From [Phialemoniopsis] sp. UDSM-2020 (taxonomy: Eukaryota; Ascomycota; Sordariomycetes; Thyridiales; Thyridiaceae), in contig JAEILZ010000003.1 in NCBI GenBank assembly GCA_018873225.1, positions 4,774,001-4,838,000 on the forward strand: a stretch of 64,000 bases of DNA. Reading direction: 5' to 3'. The notes under the pieces are model-generated. The model ran no database searches, was not told the origin of the DNA, and was given only the letters and a program-made list of their open reading frames with translations. Position 1 is the first letter of the stretch. The number at the start of each line of letters is the position of its first letter. This document shows, piece by piece, positions 33,707-45,741 of the stretch. Made by a program: the position numbers and the translations under genes.

Positions 33707-34526
33707 CTTGACAACCTTGCGAGATAAATTTGGGCGATGTTTTTGGCGCGTCGGACGGTTTACGAGTTCCGATTACAGTGTCATGCAAAAGGACATCTTT
33801 AGAACCTCAACGAGTCTTATATCCTCGTCCGCATCGAGACAAGAGAGGCAGTGAAGCTGAGCCACGTCGATCTTAGTACCGGCTTCCCAAGATCATCTCA
33901 CCCGGCCCCGCTTACACAGCGGGGTCATCCAACACCTAATCACCCCATGGAAATCATCTTTGCCTACGGCTTTTGAGTGTTTCTCTGCTGACATACATGA
34001 AAGCCGGCGTGCTGCCTGCATGCATAGCGCAAATGTGAGCCCAAGTAAGCATAGCTTCATATCTTCTGTTGGGTTGAGCCTCTCCGCAGAGATGGTACAA
34101 TCGACATGATTTATACGAATCAAGCATAGCGTGAAAACTTTATCTCCATGCGCGCGTTTCGTACCCGCCGATCATCAGGTCTCCAAGACGCTTGAAGGTT
34201 ATTTGTCCGGGATATCGGCTGGGCTATTTTTAAACCTCGCAATCGGGATTAAAGGGCCAATCTAGATGTTTATCACCACTGAAACCATCCAAGACAATAA
34301 CTCTGAGCTTTTCATACTCCGCGATCTTCATTTCTTCCAGTCACTCGACGAGCTTACTAGTTTCACAACAACTTCAGTCCTAAGCACGAGCAGACAGGCA
34401 AGTTTGGAAACTACATCTTCAATCACTCTTCTCACACGTCACAAGTCTTGCATGTAGAGGTGTCTCGAAACATCTTGGAGAGGGGTATCTTATAAAAGCA
34501 TATGCCAGCTACTATTGAAATCAGAC
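33707..34526. other. Intergenic region, nothing recognised
   Basis: It lies between two minus-strand genes. Small open frames are present (for example 33893-34123 on the minus strand), but they show no domain, codon bias or splice signals that would support a gene. Confidence 0.5.
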
Positions 34527-35149
34527 TTATACCGTGACCTCACTGATCTTGCACTCGACAACAATCGGCTTGTCCTTTTCCAGAATGAATCTTCCCGCGC
34601 CGACGAACAACTTATCTTCAAGCACCTTCAGGTTGTCATCTCCAGATTGTAACAGGGTGGATGTGACTACCAGACAGATCATCAGTATCGAATCAAGATA
34701 TTCACAGAATGATCGACTTACAAGCATCACCAAAGCCAGTGGTCTGAGCATCAGAGGCGCCATTGAGGATTTTACCGGTCGGGCCGGTCAGGTCAACAAT
34801 TCCGTAGTACTTCATCCGTATGAATGAGCCCGAGTTCTTGTCTTTCACGACACTGTCCACCTCGAGCCGAGCGCGCTTCCCATCTGGGTCAACCGTGATG
34901 CAATCCGCACCGTGCTCAAAGGTTCCATCAACTTGTACTGAGTACGGTGGCTCGGACTTGAAGGTGCTGACACCTGGAATGAAGGGGATGTGTACTAAAG
35001 CCGCGGCCTTGGTGGAACCGACCGGGAAGGGAGGGTTGATGCTGATCTATGAATGTGTGAGCCTGACTTCAATGACTTTGCAGTAGAAAAGTAGAATGAA
35101 ACTGGCTTACTCTCGTTGTGAACGCTGGGATTAACTTTGGAAAGCCCAT
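34527..35149 (-). CDS. DUF3237-domain protein
   Basis: Three exons (35149-35111, 35046-34722, 34666-34527) give 167 aa. The N-terminus is short (MGFPKLIPAFTTR). The family pattern is clear: VDGTFEHGADCITVDPDGKR, then GSFIRMKYYGIVDLTGPTGK, TTGFGDAF, and the C-terminal FVGAGRFILEKDKPIVVEC with a Val-Glu-rich strand at the end. DUF3237 proteins form a small beta-rich fold; no biochemical role is established. The gene looks intact and lacks a signal peptide, so a cytosolic location is likely. Confidence 0.8.
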
Positions 35150-35741
35150 TGTGATGATGGTATTCTTGACAGGAAGGCAATGAAAGAGTTCCACGCGGAC
35201 TATTCGAAGTTCCGAGTAATGCTCTAATTGATTGAGACTTATTTGATTCATTACACAGTAATTGCTGATGCTCAATGGCTCTTTTTAAATCGAGTCCCGG
35301 AACGATTGTGTCCAACGGAGCCGGACCGGCGAGACAGCGCCGGTGCGGGATCATCCGGAAAGCATGTGGGTCCGAGGTGCTCACCTGGACATCAACCCGG
35401 AGGGCACCGGGTGAGACGACGCTTTATGTCTCATAACAACTCGTGCTATGACTCTTCAATAAATGCCAATATGGAGCTGAGTAGCATGTCTATACCTCAA
35501 GTAGCCGACGTCTGTGTGATCGACGGATGGGCCCGAGCTTGTACTGAGCCCGACTCATCCCGAAAAGCTTCACGCACGCCCAAGTAGTATGGTCGGATCA
35601 CTAATCCACAACGGTGAATGCATAATCGTAGTTGCCCAAGTGAGAGAGATCCATTTAGCACAGAATCTCAGATAGCGACACATGTATTGTCTTCCACTAT
35701 ATTCTACTGTACACATATCCAAGCTCTATTGTGCGCCTGTA
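35150..35741. other. Intergenic region, nothing recognised
   Basis: It holds the promoter of the DUF3237 gene and the 3' UTR of the AAA+ gene. I see no other feature. Confidence 0.55.
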
Positions 35742-38700
35742 TCAGTATCGTTGATCATGGTGACCGTGAGTAGTCCTGTCATAGTCCCGAGATGGCAATG
35801 TCTGACCCCGTTCTGAGCTCAATGGAGGCTGGTGTTGCGAGGTGAAGGAAGCCTCACGGGACGGGGATGCTGCTCTGCCGCCATAGCCGCCCCTGGCAGG
35901 GTAGTCATAGTCTTGGGATCGCTCAGGTGTCAGTCGACTCGTACTCGGGCCAGGCGAGTACGCTGGGCCACGTGAAGGATATGACCTCGAGTCTTGCCAG
36001 TGCTGTTGGCGCCCGTGATGTGGAGATGGCATGTCGTTGAGCGGCCGACCCGCGCGTTCCTCCCTGAGCGCGGCCAGCTCGCTGTCCGTCTTCCGGAATA
36101 TAGTCTCTCTGTAGGTTTTGAGGTCTTCAATGGCCTTTTCGATCTGCTCAAAGTGCTTCCGGCCCAAATACCGAGCGCCGCCATCCGAGTCGCTTCCCTT
36201 GGTCTCATAAGCGAGCGAAGTGGCGACTTGGAACGCGTTGCGGATCTGTCGGCCGTTCCACCAGGTAACCTGTTCTCTTGACCTCTGGAATGGCTCGATG
36301 GCGAATTGTCTAAGCTCGTCTCCTCTGATGACCAGCTTAGGCTCTCCGGTGATCATGGCTCGCTGCTCCGCTATCTTCTCTGAGCGATCTATGTTCATAT
36401 CGAATAAGGCTAGTGTTTGGCCCAGATCCAGGTCGGGGAAGTCGACACTGAAGTGTACCCGGGAGCTGACTGCCTCGTCTATGACTCCGACGCGGTTGGT
36501 AGTGAGGAACAGAATGCCCTGATAGTACTCCATTGTCCTCAGGAAAACTGCGAGTGTATCGAGTCAGCGTGATCTGATGATTGTGACTTCTTTGTAGTAT
36601 TACTTACTAGAGACTAGGGCGTTTCTTTGGATGTTATCATCCTTCTTCTCTCGTTGCGAGAGCAAGATGTCCGCCTCGTCAAGAAGCAGTACACAGCCCC
36701 ATTTGTTAGCCAACCGAAAGACCTCAGTCAGTGTTGTTTCTACGCGATCGAGATCGATGCCGAGGTCACCGCAAGTAATTGGGAAGAGTGGTCTACTGTG
36801 GGACGATGCGACTGCCTCAGCCGTGGCCGTCTTTCCCACGCCAGGTGGTCCGTGGAGTAGGATGGCGAGCCCTCTGCCCTTACCCTGGATGAAATCTTGT
36901 TCCAGGATCTCCATATCAAGAGCTTCCAGCTTCTTTTGTAGGTCTTTCTTCTTGAAGTGCTCCCGGACAACGGACTTCAGCATCCCCTTGACGTTCTCTG
37001 GGATCTTGAGATTGCCGAAGGGGTCATCGACTACTGTCTTACGAGGCTTCAAAAAGCGGATGTCCGCGTTGAAGAATGCTCGGTCACGCAGAGAATACGC
37101 ACAGAGACGCGAAGGCAGGAGCGCGAGGTCCTCGTCAGTGAAAGTCTGTTTGCTGGCGTTTCTCTCAACCTCTCTGACATCGAGGTCGATCACGAAGTTG
37201 TCCTTGTCGGCCAGGCGGTTCCACTCCAGGGAGGAAATATCGTCCATCTCGATGACGACTTCCCTGACTTTATTGACGACCTGAGACCTGCTCTTGTTGG
37301 ACCACTGCACAATCATAAAGGGGTCGTACTTGGTTGTAGGCGTGAATGAGCTCTTCAGATAGGCGCCAAAGCCGGGCTTCCAGGCCGCGTGCAGCTGGAA
37401 CGCCTCCTTGAAGTCGATGATGACGTCGCTCGAGATGAACTGCGGCGTCCGCATCTCGTTGCCCTGCTCGTCCTTGATGATGTCCCCCGCCGGGTCACGG
37501 ATCTGCGTCCACCCGTTGTACGTCATGTAGGCCATGGCGTCCTGCGTCTTGCTGATGATGTCGCGGAAGCGCCGGCCGCGGTCGCAGTACTCCTTGAAGA
37601 GCGCGTCGAAGCCCTTTTCAAACTTGGCCGGGTAGCAGATGAGCCGCGTGACCGCGCGCTCGCCCTCGAAGCACTTGATGGTGAACTTGCGCGTGACGGC
37701 GGCGTACGACTCGCCGTCAAAGTCGATGTAGTAGGCCAGTATGCTCGTGTCCGACGGCTTGGTCGCCCCGTCGCGGCGGAGCTCGGCGCCCGTCTTCTCC
37801 AGGTCGTCGACCTTCCAGTCGAGGTTGTCCTCCCAGATATGGAATATCCGCCACAGCCGGGGTCCTCCTGGGCCCTCCAGGGTCTTGTGTGTGTCGGACT
37901 GGGAATAGACGATTGCCAGATTGACATCGTCTCGCTCAAATATCAGCTGCCCAGGTCTGAAGAGGTACCATAGGTCCTCGAAGCGCACTTTAGTTCTGCC
38001 GTCATACGTCACGCTATCAAATTTGTGGAAGTTTGGAAGAAGCTCTGCTCTCATGAATTTCAAGTAGCATTGGAGCTCTTTGTACTGCTCGGCGGTGATC
38101 GTGTCAAGATCGACTTTCAATTCGTCGGACTCTGAGGTTGCCTTGTCAGACTTGTCGTTGACCTTGGTCTCGGTGCTCTTGACGGGGCTTTTGGGGGCCT
38201 CTGTGTCATTGGCCTTTGTTGTCACTTCAGTAGGTACAGCATCGGTGCTGTTTGGAGACGTTTCTTCGGTCTTTTTGTCCTCGGCGGTGGCAGCGTTGGG
38301 TTCGTCTGCCGCTCCTTCTTTATCGGTTTCATCGGTCTTCTTGGTGTCGCCGTCCTCATCTGGCAAGCCAAGTCTCTTCCTGATCACTCCCACCTCCTCT
38401 TCGACCTTGGAGTGAAAGAAGATCAAGAGCTTGAATGGCTTCAAGAATGTGTGAGGCTTGGAAGACCATGACACCTCGCCGGTGACCTTGGCGAGCAGCG
38501 CAAGAATGACAGGTGAATTTACTCTCACGCGCTCAATGATCCTGCGCTCGTCCTTGTTGTCGCTCTGCTGGGCTGCTCTACGGTTGAGCCTCTTGCGTGG
38601 CGCCTGGTCAAACGGCTTGCGCTTGTCGACGGCGAGCCGCTTGAGTTGCTCCTCCTCCATCTCGACGTCGAGCTCGTCCGAGGCCAGCAGCGTCTCGACG

Positions 38701-39320
38701 GCGTAGTTGCTCTCGTCCTCGCTGTAGCGGTTCTTGAAATGGTCCCACGTGCAGTGGCGCACCTCGGGCTTGGTGTGGACCATGTGCCGCTCCTTGGACT
38801 CGCTCGCGTCGGCCGGGTCGTCCTCCTTGGCCTTTTGTTGGACTTCGATGGTCGCCATGCGCGTGTGCAGGTCCTTCATCCAGTTGAAGGCGATGTCGCT
38901 GGTCAGGGCGCTCTGCGTGAGCTTCGCGTAGTCTTCCTTGATTGTTGCCGTGTCTGCGTAGAGACATTGGTTAGACCCTTTGAACCGATATCATTCTCGA
39001 CGGTTGCTCAACTGACCTTTCTTCGTCTCGTCTGCCGTTGAAGCTTTGGGAGCCGGCTGCTCCTCAGGCTTGGGCCCCGAGCTTGCCTTCCCATTTGTGA
39101 CGGCATCAGGCTTTTCTGGTGCATCTTGGTCTACCGGATCTTCTTGCTTGACTGCCGGCTCTGCTGATATCTCAGGCAGCTCAATTTTCACCTCTGGTTT
39201 CTCTGCCGGCTTCTCCTCCTCGTCTTTTGATTGTTGGTCGACGTTGGTCAGAACATCGCTCGAGGGAGCGTCTGTAGGCACTATTGCAGCCGAAGCAACC
39301 TGTGTGACGGTCTCCGACAT
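35742..39320 (-). CDS. Large AAA+ ATPase with disordered N-terminus
   Basis: Three exons (39320-39017, 38953-36608, 36547-35742) give 1151 aa. The first 100 residues are Glu/Pro/Lys-rich and disordered, as is a Thr/Asp/Lys-rich insert around residues 300-370. A middle domain (about 370-780) of the DUF7025 type contains VRFEDLWYLFRPGQLIFE and WRIFHIWEDN. The AAA+ module follows: Walker A GPPGVGKTATAEA near residue 801, Walker B CVLLLDEADILLSQR near 855, and FLRTMEYYQGILFLTTNR with the sensor region. The C-terminal 130 residues are Arg/Ser/Tyr/Gly-rich and disordered. This architecture is common in filamentous ascomycetes; its substrate or role is unknown. Confidence 0.9.
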
Positions 39321-40352
39321 GGTGGAATTTGGGGCCTGGGAAAAGGCCTAGAAACGCGACTGATCAGGTCTTGGAGCACGTTAAAGACTCCGGAAATCCG
39401 CGATATTTCGAGGTGGAGAAGAATTGCCAGATGCCAGTCCCAGCCAGCATCTGCCTGGGGTTTTTGAGAAAGGGAAAATGAGACACCTCCCAACCTCTGC
39501 TCAAGATACTTCCGGGTCCATGGAACAAGTCAAAAAAGCCATTGCTGCTGTTACATGGGGGCCAAAACTTGGCGCCGACGATCGCTGAGGGGTGTGCTAC
39601 CAGGGTCCTTCAGCAAGAGCTTCTCGATCGCAATTTGAATTGCATTTCCCAGGCATCTGGACGGAGTTGGTGTCCCCAAAGAACGGTCTTCCCTGCTTAG
39701 CATCCAAGCTAGGCTGTAGCTCCGGGACGGCACGCATCTCAGCGACCCAATGGAGCCCCAGTTCGTGGTGGAAGACCCCCGGTCGAGACCGTGTTTGTGA
39801 TTGATGTTTCAACGATATGCAGCAGTGCTTACTCCGTTACTGTGCCGCAACACCAGCTCCACAGAGGAGGCGCACACAGCCGCCGCGAACGGCTGAGGGC
39901 TGCAGGAGTAGCGGCGACGAGTACCCAAATAGTGGCCTTGAAACGGCCATCAGGTCAGTGCCGACCACTGTCATTTCGAGGAGCGTTTTCTCAGAACCGA
40001 GGACGTTGTGAATGGTGGGCTAGCTGGACACAGCCGCCTTTCAAGGGGAACGATACACCGCCGCCCATGCTCTGGGGTTCTTCCGTAGGGCAGCATCGCA
40101 GAGGACAGCCCATTGCGATATGCAGTCCCACAGACTCTGCCACACTGAGCAGCAGCATATCCTTGTACAGGTTTATGCCTTGGCATCGGTTGCACCCCTC
40201 CACCACATGCTGCTCTCGCCCCCAAATCGCTATCGTAAATGCGGGCAGCTGCGTATCGACCATCCAGGGCAGATAAGCCAAACGTTGTCGCAAAGGGAAA
40301 ACTTTCTAGCCTGGTCCACCTCGTTGTCGAGAAAAGATCCGGTCTGTCTACG
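39321..40352. other. Divergent intergenic region
   Basis: It separates the AAA+ gene (minus) from the STAND-like gene at 40353 (plus). Open frames on both strands overlap each other and show no domain. Nothing else recognised. Confidence 0.55.
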
Positions 40353-42682
40353 ATGACGGAGTTCGCGAGCGAGCTGCCCTCGTCGCTGCGGCAGCGCATG
40401 AACGACGACCACGAGATTTTCATGTTCACGTCATGGTCGCGCACCAACTCGGCCGACAGTGTCGGCCAGTCGCTGGATTTTGATATGACGTATTCGAAGC
40501 AGAGTTCGCAATTCTTGGTAACGCTTGAGGACAGGTGAGTTTCGTCTGATACCTCCTTCGACGGGTCTGAGAGACACAGGGTACTAAGGAGTCGCACCAT
40601 CGGTCAGTGCGCTGAGTGCTGCCATCGAGGAGTATGCAGCTGCGCAGCCGGGTGACAAGTTTTGGAAGACCTTCGATGCCAGAGACTGCTCCTGGGAAGA
40701 TGTCTATCAGGAGTTGGAGACTGCAAAGGCGACGTATGATGAAAAGGGCCAGAACATGATCCGCGGGGTCTTCCGGCATGGCGCAGGTTTCACCAGGAAT
40801 CTCACCCCTATGCTTGACGGTCTTCCCCAGGATAATGGCATCGGTCTGATCAAGGGTGCTCTCAAAGTTGTCTTCAATGTATGCCAACCCGTCCTGACCG
40901 TTAAGTACCACCAACTGACTTTGAGGACCAGGCGGTACAAAGGAGGTCAAATGCGTGTAAACGCATTCTTGACAGCTTCGAGCGTATCCCAGATACCATG
41001 ACAAAGGCAGAGAGGCTGCGCCAGGTCTACCTTGAGGACGAGAACCTGTTTCAACTCATCAAGAAGCTCATAGACGAACTCGTGAAATGCATACCAAAGC
41101 TCATCGGCATACTCCTTCGGAAGACCAATGACTCCGGTGAGTGGAGCCCCGAGTTTCCCCCCCGGGTGTCCTCCCAGTTTGCTAATCACAGGTTTTGACA
41201 GCCTTCAGAAAGATGCGCAAGACCATCTTCGAAGACGCGGTAGCCGAAGTCGACGACCTGCTCAAGCCGCTGAACCACGCCGAGGCGCGCCTCGACGAGT
41301 GCCGTCGCGAGCTCGACACCCGGGGCATCGCCGAGACGAAGCATCGGGCCGCGCGCACGCAGTCGGGCGTCGAGTCGCTGCGCCGCGACGTGCGCGCCCT
41401 GCGCAAGAGCCACCAGGACCTGCACGAGCTGTTCGAGCTGAAATTCAACGCCCTTTTCGCCATGACGCAGGACGGGTACCGTGAGCAGCAGCGCTCGCCT
41501 TTCCTGGGATTGTACGCGCAGCAGCAGCTGCAGCTGGTTGCAGGGGATGGCGAGCAGCATGATCGGGGTTTCGAGGAGGTTACTCGGGTGCCGCCGAGCC
41601 CGAGAGTGACGAGACATCAGCTTTTGCGAGTGCTTTGTAGTGGTATGGAGGAGGTTGCGCATGAGCATGATTTGGAGATGGTGTTTCGCAAGGTTCATGA
41701 TTTTGGCGGCAAGGCGCTCGCTCAGGCGAATTACTTTATCACGACAGCGCAGTTTCGGGATTGGTTGACGCAAACTCATTCTGACGTTCTGTTACTAGAT
41801 GGGCATTGCGACGAGCACAGTATCGGCAAGATCTCGCCACTTTCCGTGTCCTGTGCCGGCTTGATACGGACGTTGGTTTCCTTGTCTAGGGACGAGAGCG
41901 TCTGGGTTCCAGGCCGGCCAGACATAGTCTTGTCCTTCTTTTGCGGGCAGCATACCTCCGCCCGAGACGGCCTCTTCGGACCGCTAGGCATGCTTCGCGG
42001 ACTGATAGCACAGCTGCTGACGACCTGGCCGGAGAGGTTTCCTCTCGACTTGCGATTCATAGAAGAGCCGGGGGTGTGGGACGGCATCAGCGACTGGAAC
42101 ATCGGCTTCCTGTGCGATCTGTTCGAAAGCCTAGTCGCGCAGCTACGCTCACGCTACTCGGTATATTGCATAATTGACGGCATATCATCCTTCGAGACGA
42201 GCATTGGTGGCTGGAACAGCGAGCTGCTGCAGATTGTCGGCTGCTTCCTGCGGTGCACGTCAATGCCCGGAGACCAGGGGGCACCGGTCAAGTTCCTTCT
42301 GGCCAGCGCTGAGAAGAGCACCATTGTTGCTCAGTACTTTAGCAGGGACATCCCTCACCACATCGACTTGCGGGCTGGGAACTTCCACTCACAGTCATTC
42401 AATACGGCCTTCTCTGATGTGAGAGACAGCGTGCATAACACGCCTACGCGGATGTCGGATAGGCCTGGCTTCGACCGGAGTGCCGTCTCGGATCTACATC
42501 TTACCCCTGAAACGATCAAGTCACGCCGCTTCTCGGGCTTGATACGGCAGACCTCTGCGCAGAGCCTGCCGTGTGAGCGAACCCAAAGGGAGAGCACGGT
42601 TGGAGAAGATGATCAGAGTCTAGACAGTCCAGGGAGGCAACGAGGTTCTTCGGATGTCCATCGGTATGCCACATTAGCTTAA
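40353..42682 (+). CDS. STAND-like protein with DUF7708-type N-terminus and degenerate P-loop
   Basis: Four exons (40353-40534, 40608-40878, 40932-41136, 41202-42682) give 712 aa. Residues 60-230 match the DUF7708-type region seen before NACHT-like domains: WEDVYQELETAKATYDEKGQ, GAGFTRNLTPMLDGLPQDN and GLIKGALKVVF. A helical region with EARLDECRRELDTRGIAE follows. The nucleotide-binding site appears altered: DVLLLDGHCDEHSIGKISPL lies where a P-loop is expected and has Gly-Lys followed by Ile. Further on come VLSFFCGQHTSARDGLFGPL, then GLIAQLLTTW, and YCIIDGISSFE as a Walker-B-like strand. The C-terminal 120 residues are polar and disordered. Relatives are frequent in ascomycete self/non-self repertoires; the ATPase may be inactive. 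No effector domain recognised. Confidence 0.75.
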
Positions 42683-42836
42683 TTTTGGTTAGTAATATGG
42701 GGAAAGGGTGCAGTTGTTTGGTCCACTTGCAGGTACATTAGCGAAGGATTGTACAGTTCAAAAGTCTAGCACGTAGCCTAACGACATCTTTATCCTGTTC
42801 GAAGCTCTGTTCAATGACTGGGCAAAAGGCGGAAAA

Positions 42837-43613
42837 CTAGATAGACGCCTTGAGCAGCTTGAACGTGTCCTCACGGCTGCCGCCAAATCGCTCCTCGGCC
42901 GTCTTCCAGTTGATCACCTTCCAGATGTTCTCAACGTAGGCCGGCTTGCCGTTGAGGTACTGCAGGTAGTAAGCGTGCTCCCACATATCCACCCCAAACA
43001 CGGGGACCTCGCCGCCCACCACAGGATCCTGGTCTTTGGTCGTCACGATCCTTAGCCCGGTACCTTCCTCTCGGACGAGCCACCCCCACCCGCTGCCCTG
43101 GATGCCTAGCAGCGCCGCGGTGAAGGCCTTTTTGAACTGCTCGAGGCCGCCCCAGGTCCGCTCGATCTCGGCGACCAGGTTCGGCGCGCTCGAGGGCTGG
43201 GCCTCGGGGCTCGAGGCCGGGGCCAGGTTGCGCCAGAAGAGCGAGTGGTTGATGTGCCCGCCGCCGTTGAAGCGGATGGCCGGCTGCAGGGCGATCTGGG
43301 CGGGGACGTCACCCGAGGCCGAGGCTGCGGCGTAGTCGCCGAGGGCCTTGTTCAGGTTGGTCACGTAGGCCTGGTGGTGCTTGGAGTGGTGCAGCTCCAT
43401 GATCTGGGCCGAGATGCTGGGCTCCAGGGCCTTTTTGTATTCGAGTCATGTCAGTGGAGGATGTTCTACCGTGGTACGGGGGTTGGTCAGACACGGCGAA
43501 TATGCCGCGCTAGGTAGGACTGGTAGTGTGGTGTGGTGTGGTGTCTGTGTCAGTCAACTCACATCGTAAGAGTACGGCAGGGCCGGCAGGGTGTAGGTCT
43601 GAGCTCCGGGCAT
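42837..43613 (-). CDS. Manganese superoxide dismutase
   Basis: Two exons (43613-43563 and 43430-42837) give 214 aa. It dismutates superoxide to oxygen and hydrogen peroxide. All four metal ligands are visible: His31 in MELHHSKHHQ, a His in GGHINHSLFW, and Asp and His in VDMWEHAYYLQY. The start MPGAQTYTLPALPYSYD matches the mature N-terminus of the family without a mitochondrial presequence, so this short form would be cytosolic. The frame, however, is open upstream to an ATG at 43940, and in-frame ATGs at 43766-43769 would place a hydrophobic segment ahead of the enzyme (see findings). The intron ends in an AAG acceptor. Confidence 0.9.
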
Positions 43614-44672
43614 TGTGTTGTTACTGTTCATGGACCAGCTTAAGGGGAAGAAGCTCGATGCGTGTGCGAGAGACGCAAGAGTGGTAATGTAGAGGAGGGC
43701 GAGCAGCGAGATGTTGGACGACGAGGGGATCAGTCCTGCTGCCCCTCGCCGGGGATGCGATGTCATCATCGTGGAGGGGTTCAACGCGTGAACCTTTATG
43801 GTCAGCTTTGTCAGACACTCCTTTGACGTGATGCTTGCTCCAAGAGAGCTTGTCTGGACCCGGTGGGGCTTGGGCGAGAGCGTGCGGAGGAGGGACGTGG
43901 TGGAGGTTAAACAGGAGCATTCCCGCGCAAACGTGCTCATAAAGGTGTCCAGTTTCCCCACTAAAGTTCCGTAGTTCCCGCTTATAAATCTCGGCTACGA
44001 TTCGCTAGCTGGGAGACACTGGCCCCTGAAATAGCCACCTGGGCAGCTTTAGCCTCAAATACCTTCAGCTTAGTACGGCTACTTCCATGTTCGTCATTTT
44101 GATCCTTGACAAGGTTTTGTTCACTCGTATTCAATGTACCACATTCAGAAGATTGGTTCCGCGCGAGTATTGAGACCGTCTGGCACCTGAAAACCATGCC
44201 TGGAATGAAACAAGCGCTGGGCCAAGCACTCAGGATTGCCATGCAACCGCACCGTCAAAACGGTCGGGTGTTTTTGAAGTTGGTCTTAATTGCCAACAAC
44301 AGCCAAGCTACCCGATTGGCCTGTGTTCAAAAGTATTTCACCAGACTCTGCCTTCCTCTGGCCCTTCCATGAATGCGAATGCCTGTAGCTCGTACCGGTC
44401 AGTGATCTGTGATAGAAAGACTAGGTGGTGGGAACAGCAAGTGCGAAGTCGAGCGAGTCGTGTTAGCTGGGTGAGCACGTTTCGCAGATCGAGCCGTTCC
44501 ATCACCGCGTTGCGAAACCTCCAGCTGGATTTGAGCAAGTTTTTCTTGGCGACGAATCAGGCATCTTACTCAAGACATTCTTTACCTTTCATGAAAAGGG
44601 CTTGAAGAGCGTGCTTTTCCTCTTGGATTATTCCCATCTGATCTCTCATCATCTTGAAATTTGGTACTGCAG
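43614..44672. other. Intergenic region with in-frame extension of the SOD gene
   Basis: The left part (43614-43940) is open in frame with the SOD on the minus strand. The right part lies ahead of the two-exon gene at 44673 and may hide its first exon; a possible one is 44369-44470, which ends at a GTGAGC donor in the right phase. Neither is proven. Confidence 0.4.
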
Positions 44673-45339
44673 GTAGACGATCGCCGACCAAACCGCAGTT
44701 TTCCAACGGCCTTGCATATCGACCCAAACAAAAGAGTCTTTCAATACCGCGGTTCCGGGAAATTCATCATGTGCGGCGGCAACGACCCGACTACGCTGGC
44801 CAACAGGTTCGGCGCCCTCGCTGCCCTGAGCCCAACGCCGTGCAGCGCGGAGGTTCCGAGCTCGGCCTCCGGACCCAGCGCCGATCTGTCCGGCAACATC
44901 ATTTTTTACAACCGCGACAGCCCAAACAGTCTCGTTGCGACACACATGAAATTCATCGGATCACACAATGCGCAGTCAAGGAGGCATAGAAGCTTGCGAG
45001 TTGGCCTGCAGTGAGCTCAAACCGGCAGATGTATTACGAGGGAACATTGGTGCTAATTCGTGATTTAGTTCACTGGGTGACTTGACCGTGCCCGCAACAT
45101 CTACATCACCAGGCGTATCGCGACTCTTGAGCCTCGGCGAGCTAGAAGGCAGCACAGAGAAATCACTAGACGTCAGGCTCAAACAGCCGGTCTATCTCCA
45201 CGTCGGCGACGATGCGCAAGGGAATACGGGCATTATCGGCAGGCGGATATCAATGTACGCGACAGGTGCAGCGAGCAGCAGACTCCTGGCGGAAGGAATA
45301 GTGGGCTACAACCACCTTCCGCCCCAAGCAGTACTCTAA
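44673..45339 (+). CDS. Spliced gene of unknown function, 5' end uncertain
   Basis: Two exons (44673-45010 and 45069-45339) are joined by a textbook 58-nt intron: GTGAGC donor, GTGCTAATTC branch site and TTTAG acceptor, with phase kept (CA+T gives His). The open frame has GC-rich third positions. The upstream boundary is either an acceptor (CTGCAG before 44673) from an unseen first exon, or translation starts at the ATG at 44769. The protein has FIMCGGNDPTTLANRFGALA, GNIIFYNRD and VYLHVGDDAQGNTGIIG, but I recognise no family. It has no signal peptide in the visible part. Confidence 0.5.
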
Positions 45340-45741
45340 AACACCATTATTATCCCGAAATGGAACAATGACTTTTCAGAGCACTCGAGGACTCGTCGTC
45401 CGGATGAGGTAACGCTCATCCGCATCCGGGATTTTAGTGCCAGGGTTACTCTTTCCTTCCACTGAACGTGCCTGCCATCCTGCAGGTCGCTGCCCCGCTG
45501 AAAGCGAAAGAGTACTTCAGTACTTACTTCACAAGCAAGCACGACGGCACCTCTTGCAGCCAGAATGTCTCGAACCACATCCGTCTTCGTGAACAAAGAA
45601 CAATGAAAGAGCATGCATCAAACGTATTTATTAAGTGTAACCATGCCTCATAGCCCAAATCTTGCGATACACTGCCATGTAGACAGCAATTCAAGTCTGA
45701 ATCTCTGCAATTTCTGATCTGACTTGAGCTTGACTCCCACG
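45340..45741. other. Short intergenic region
   Basis: It separates two plus-strand genes. No gene or motif recognised. Confidence 0.5.
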
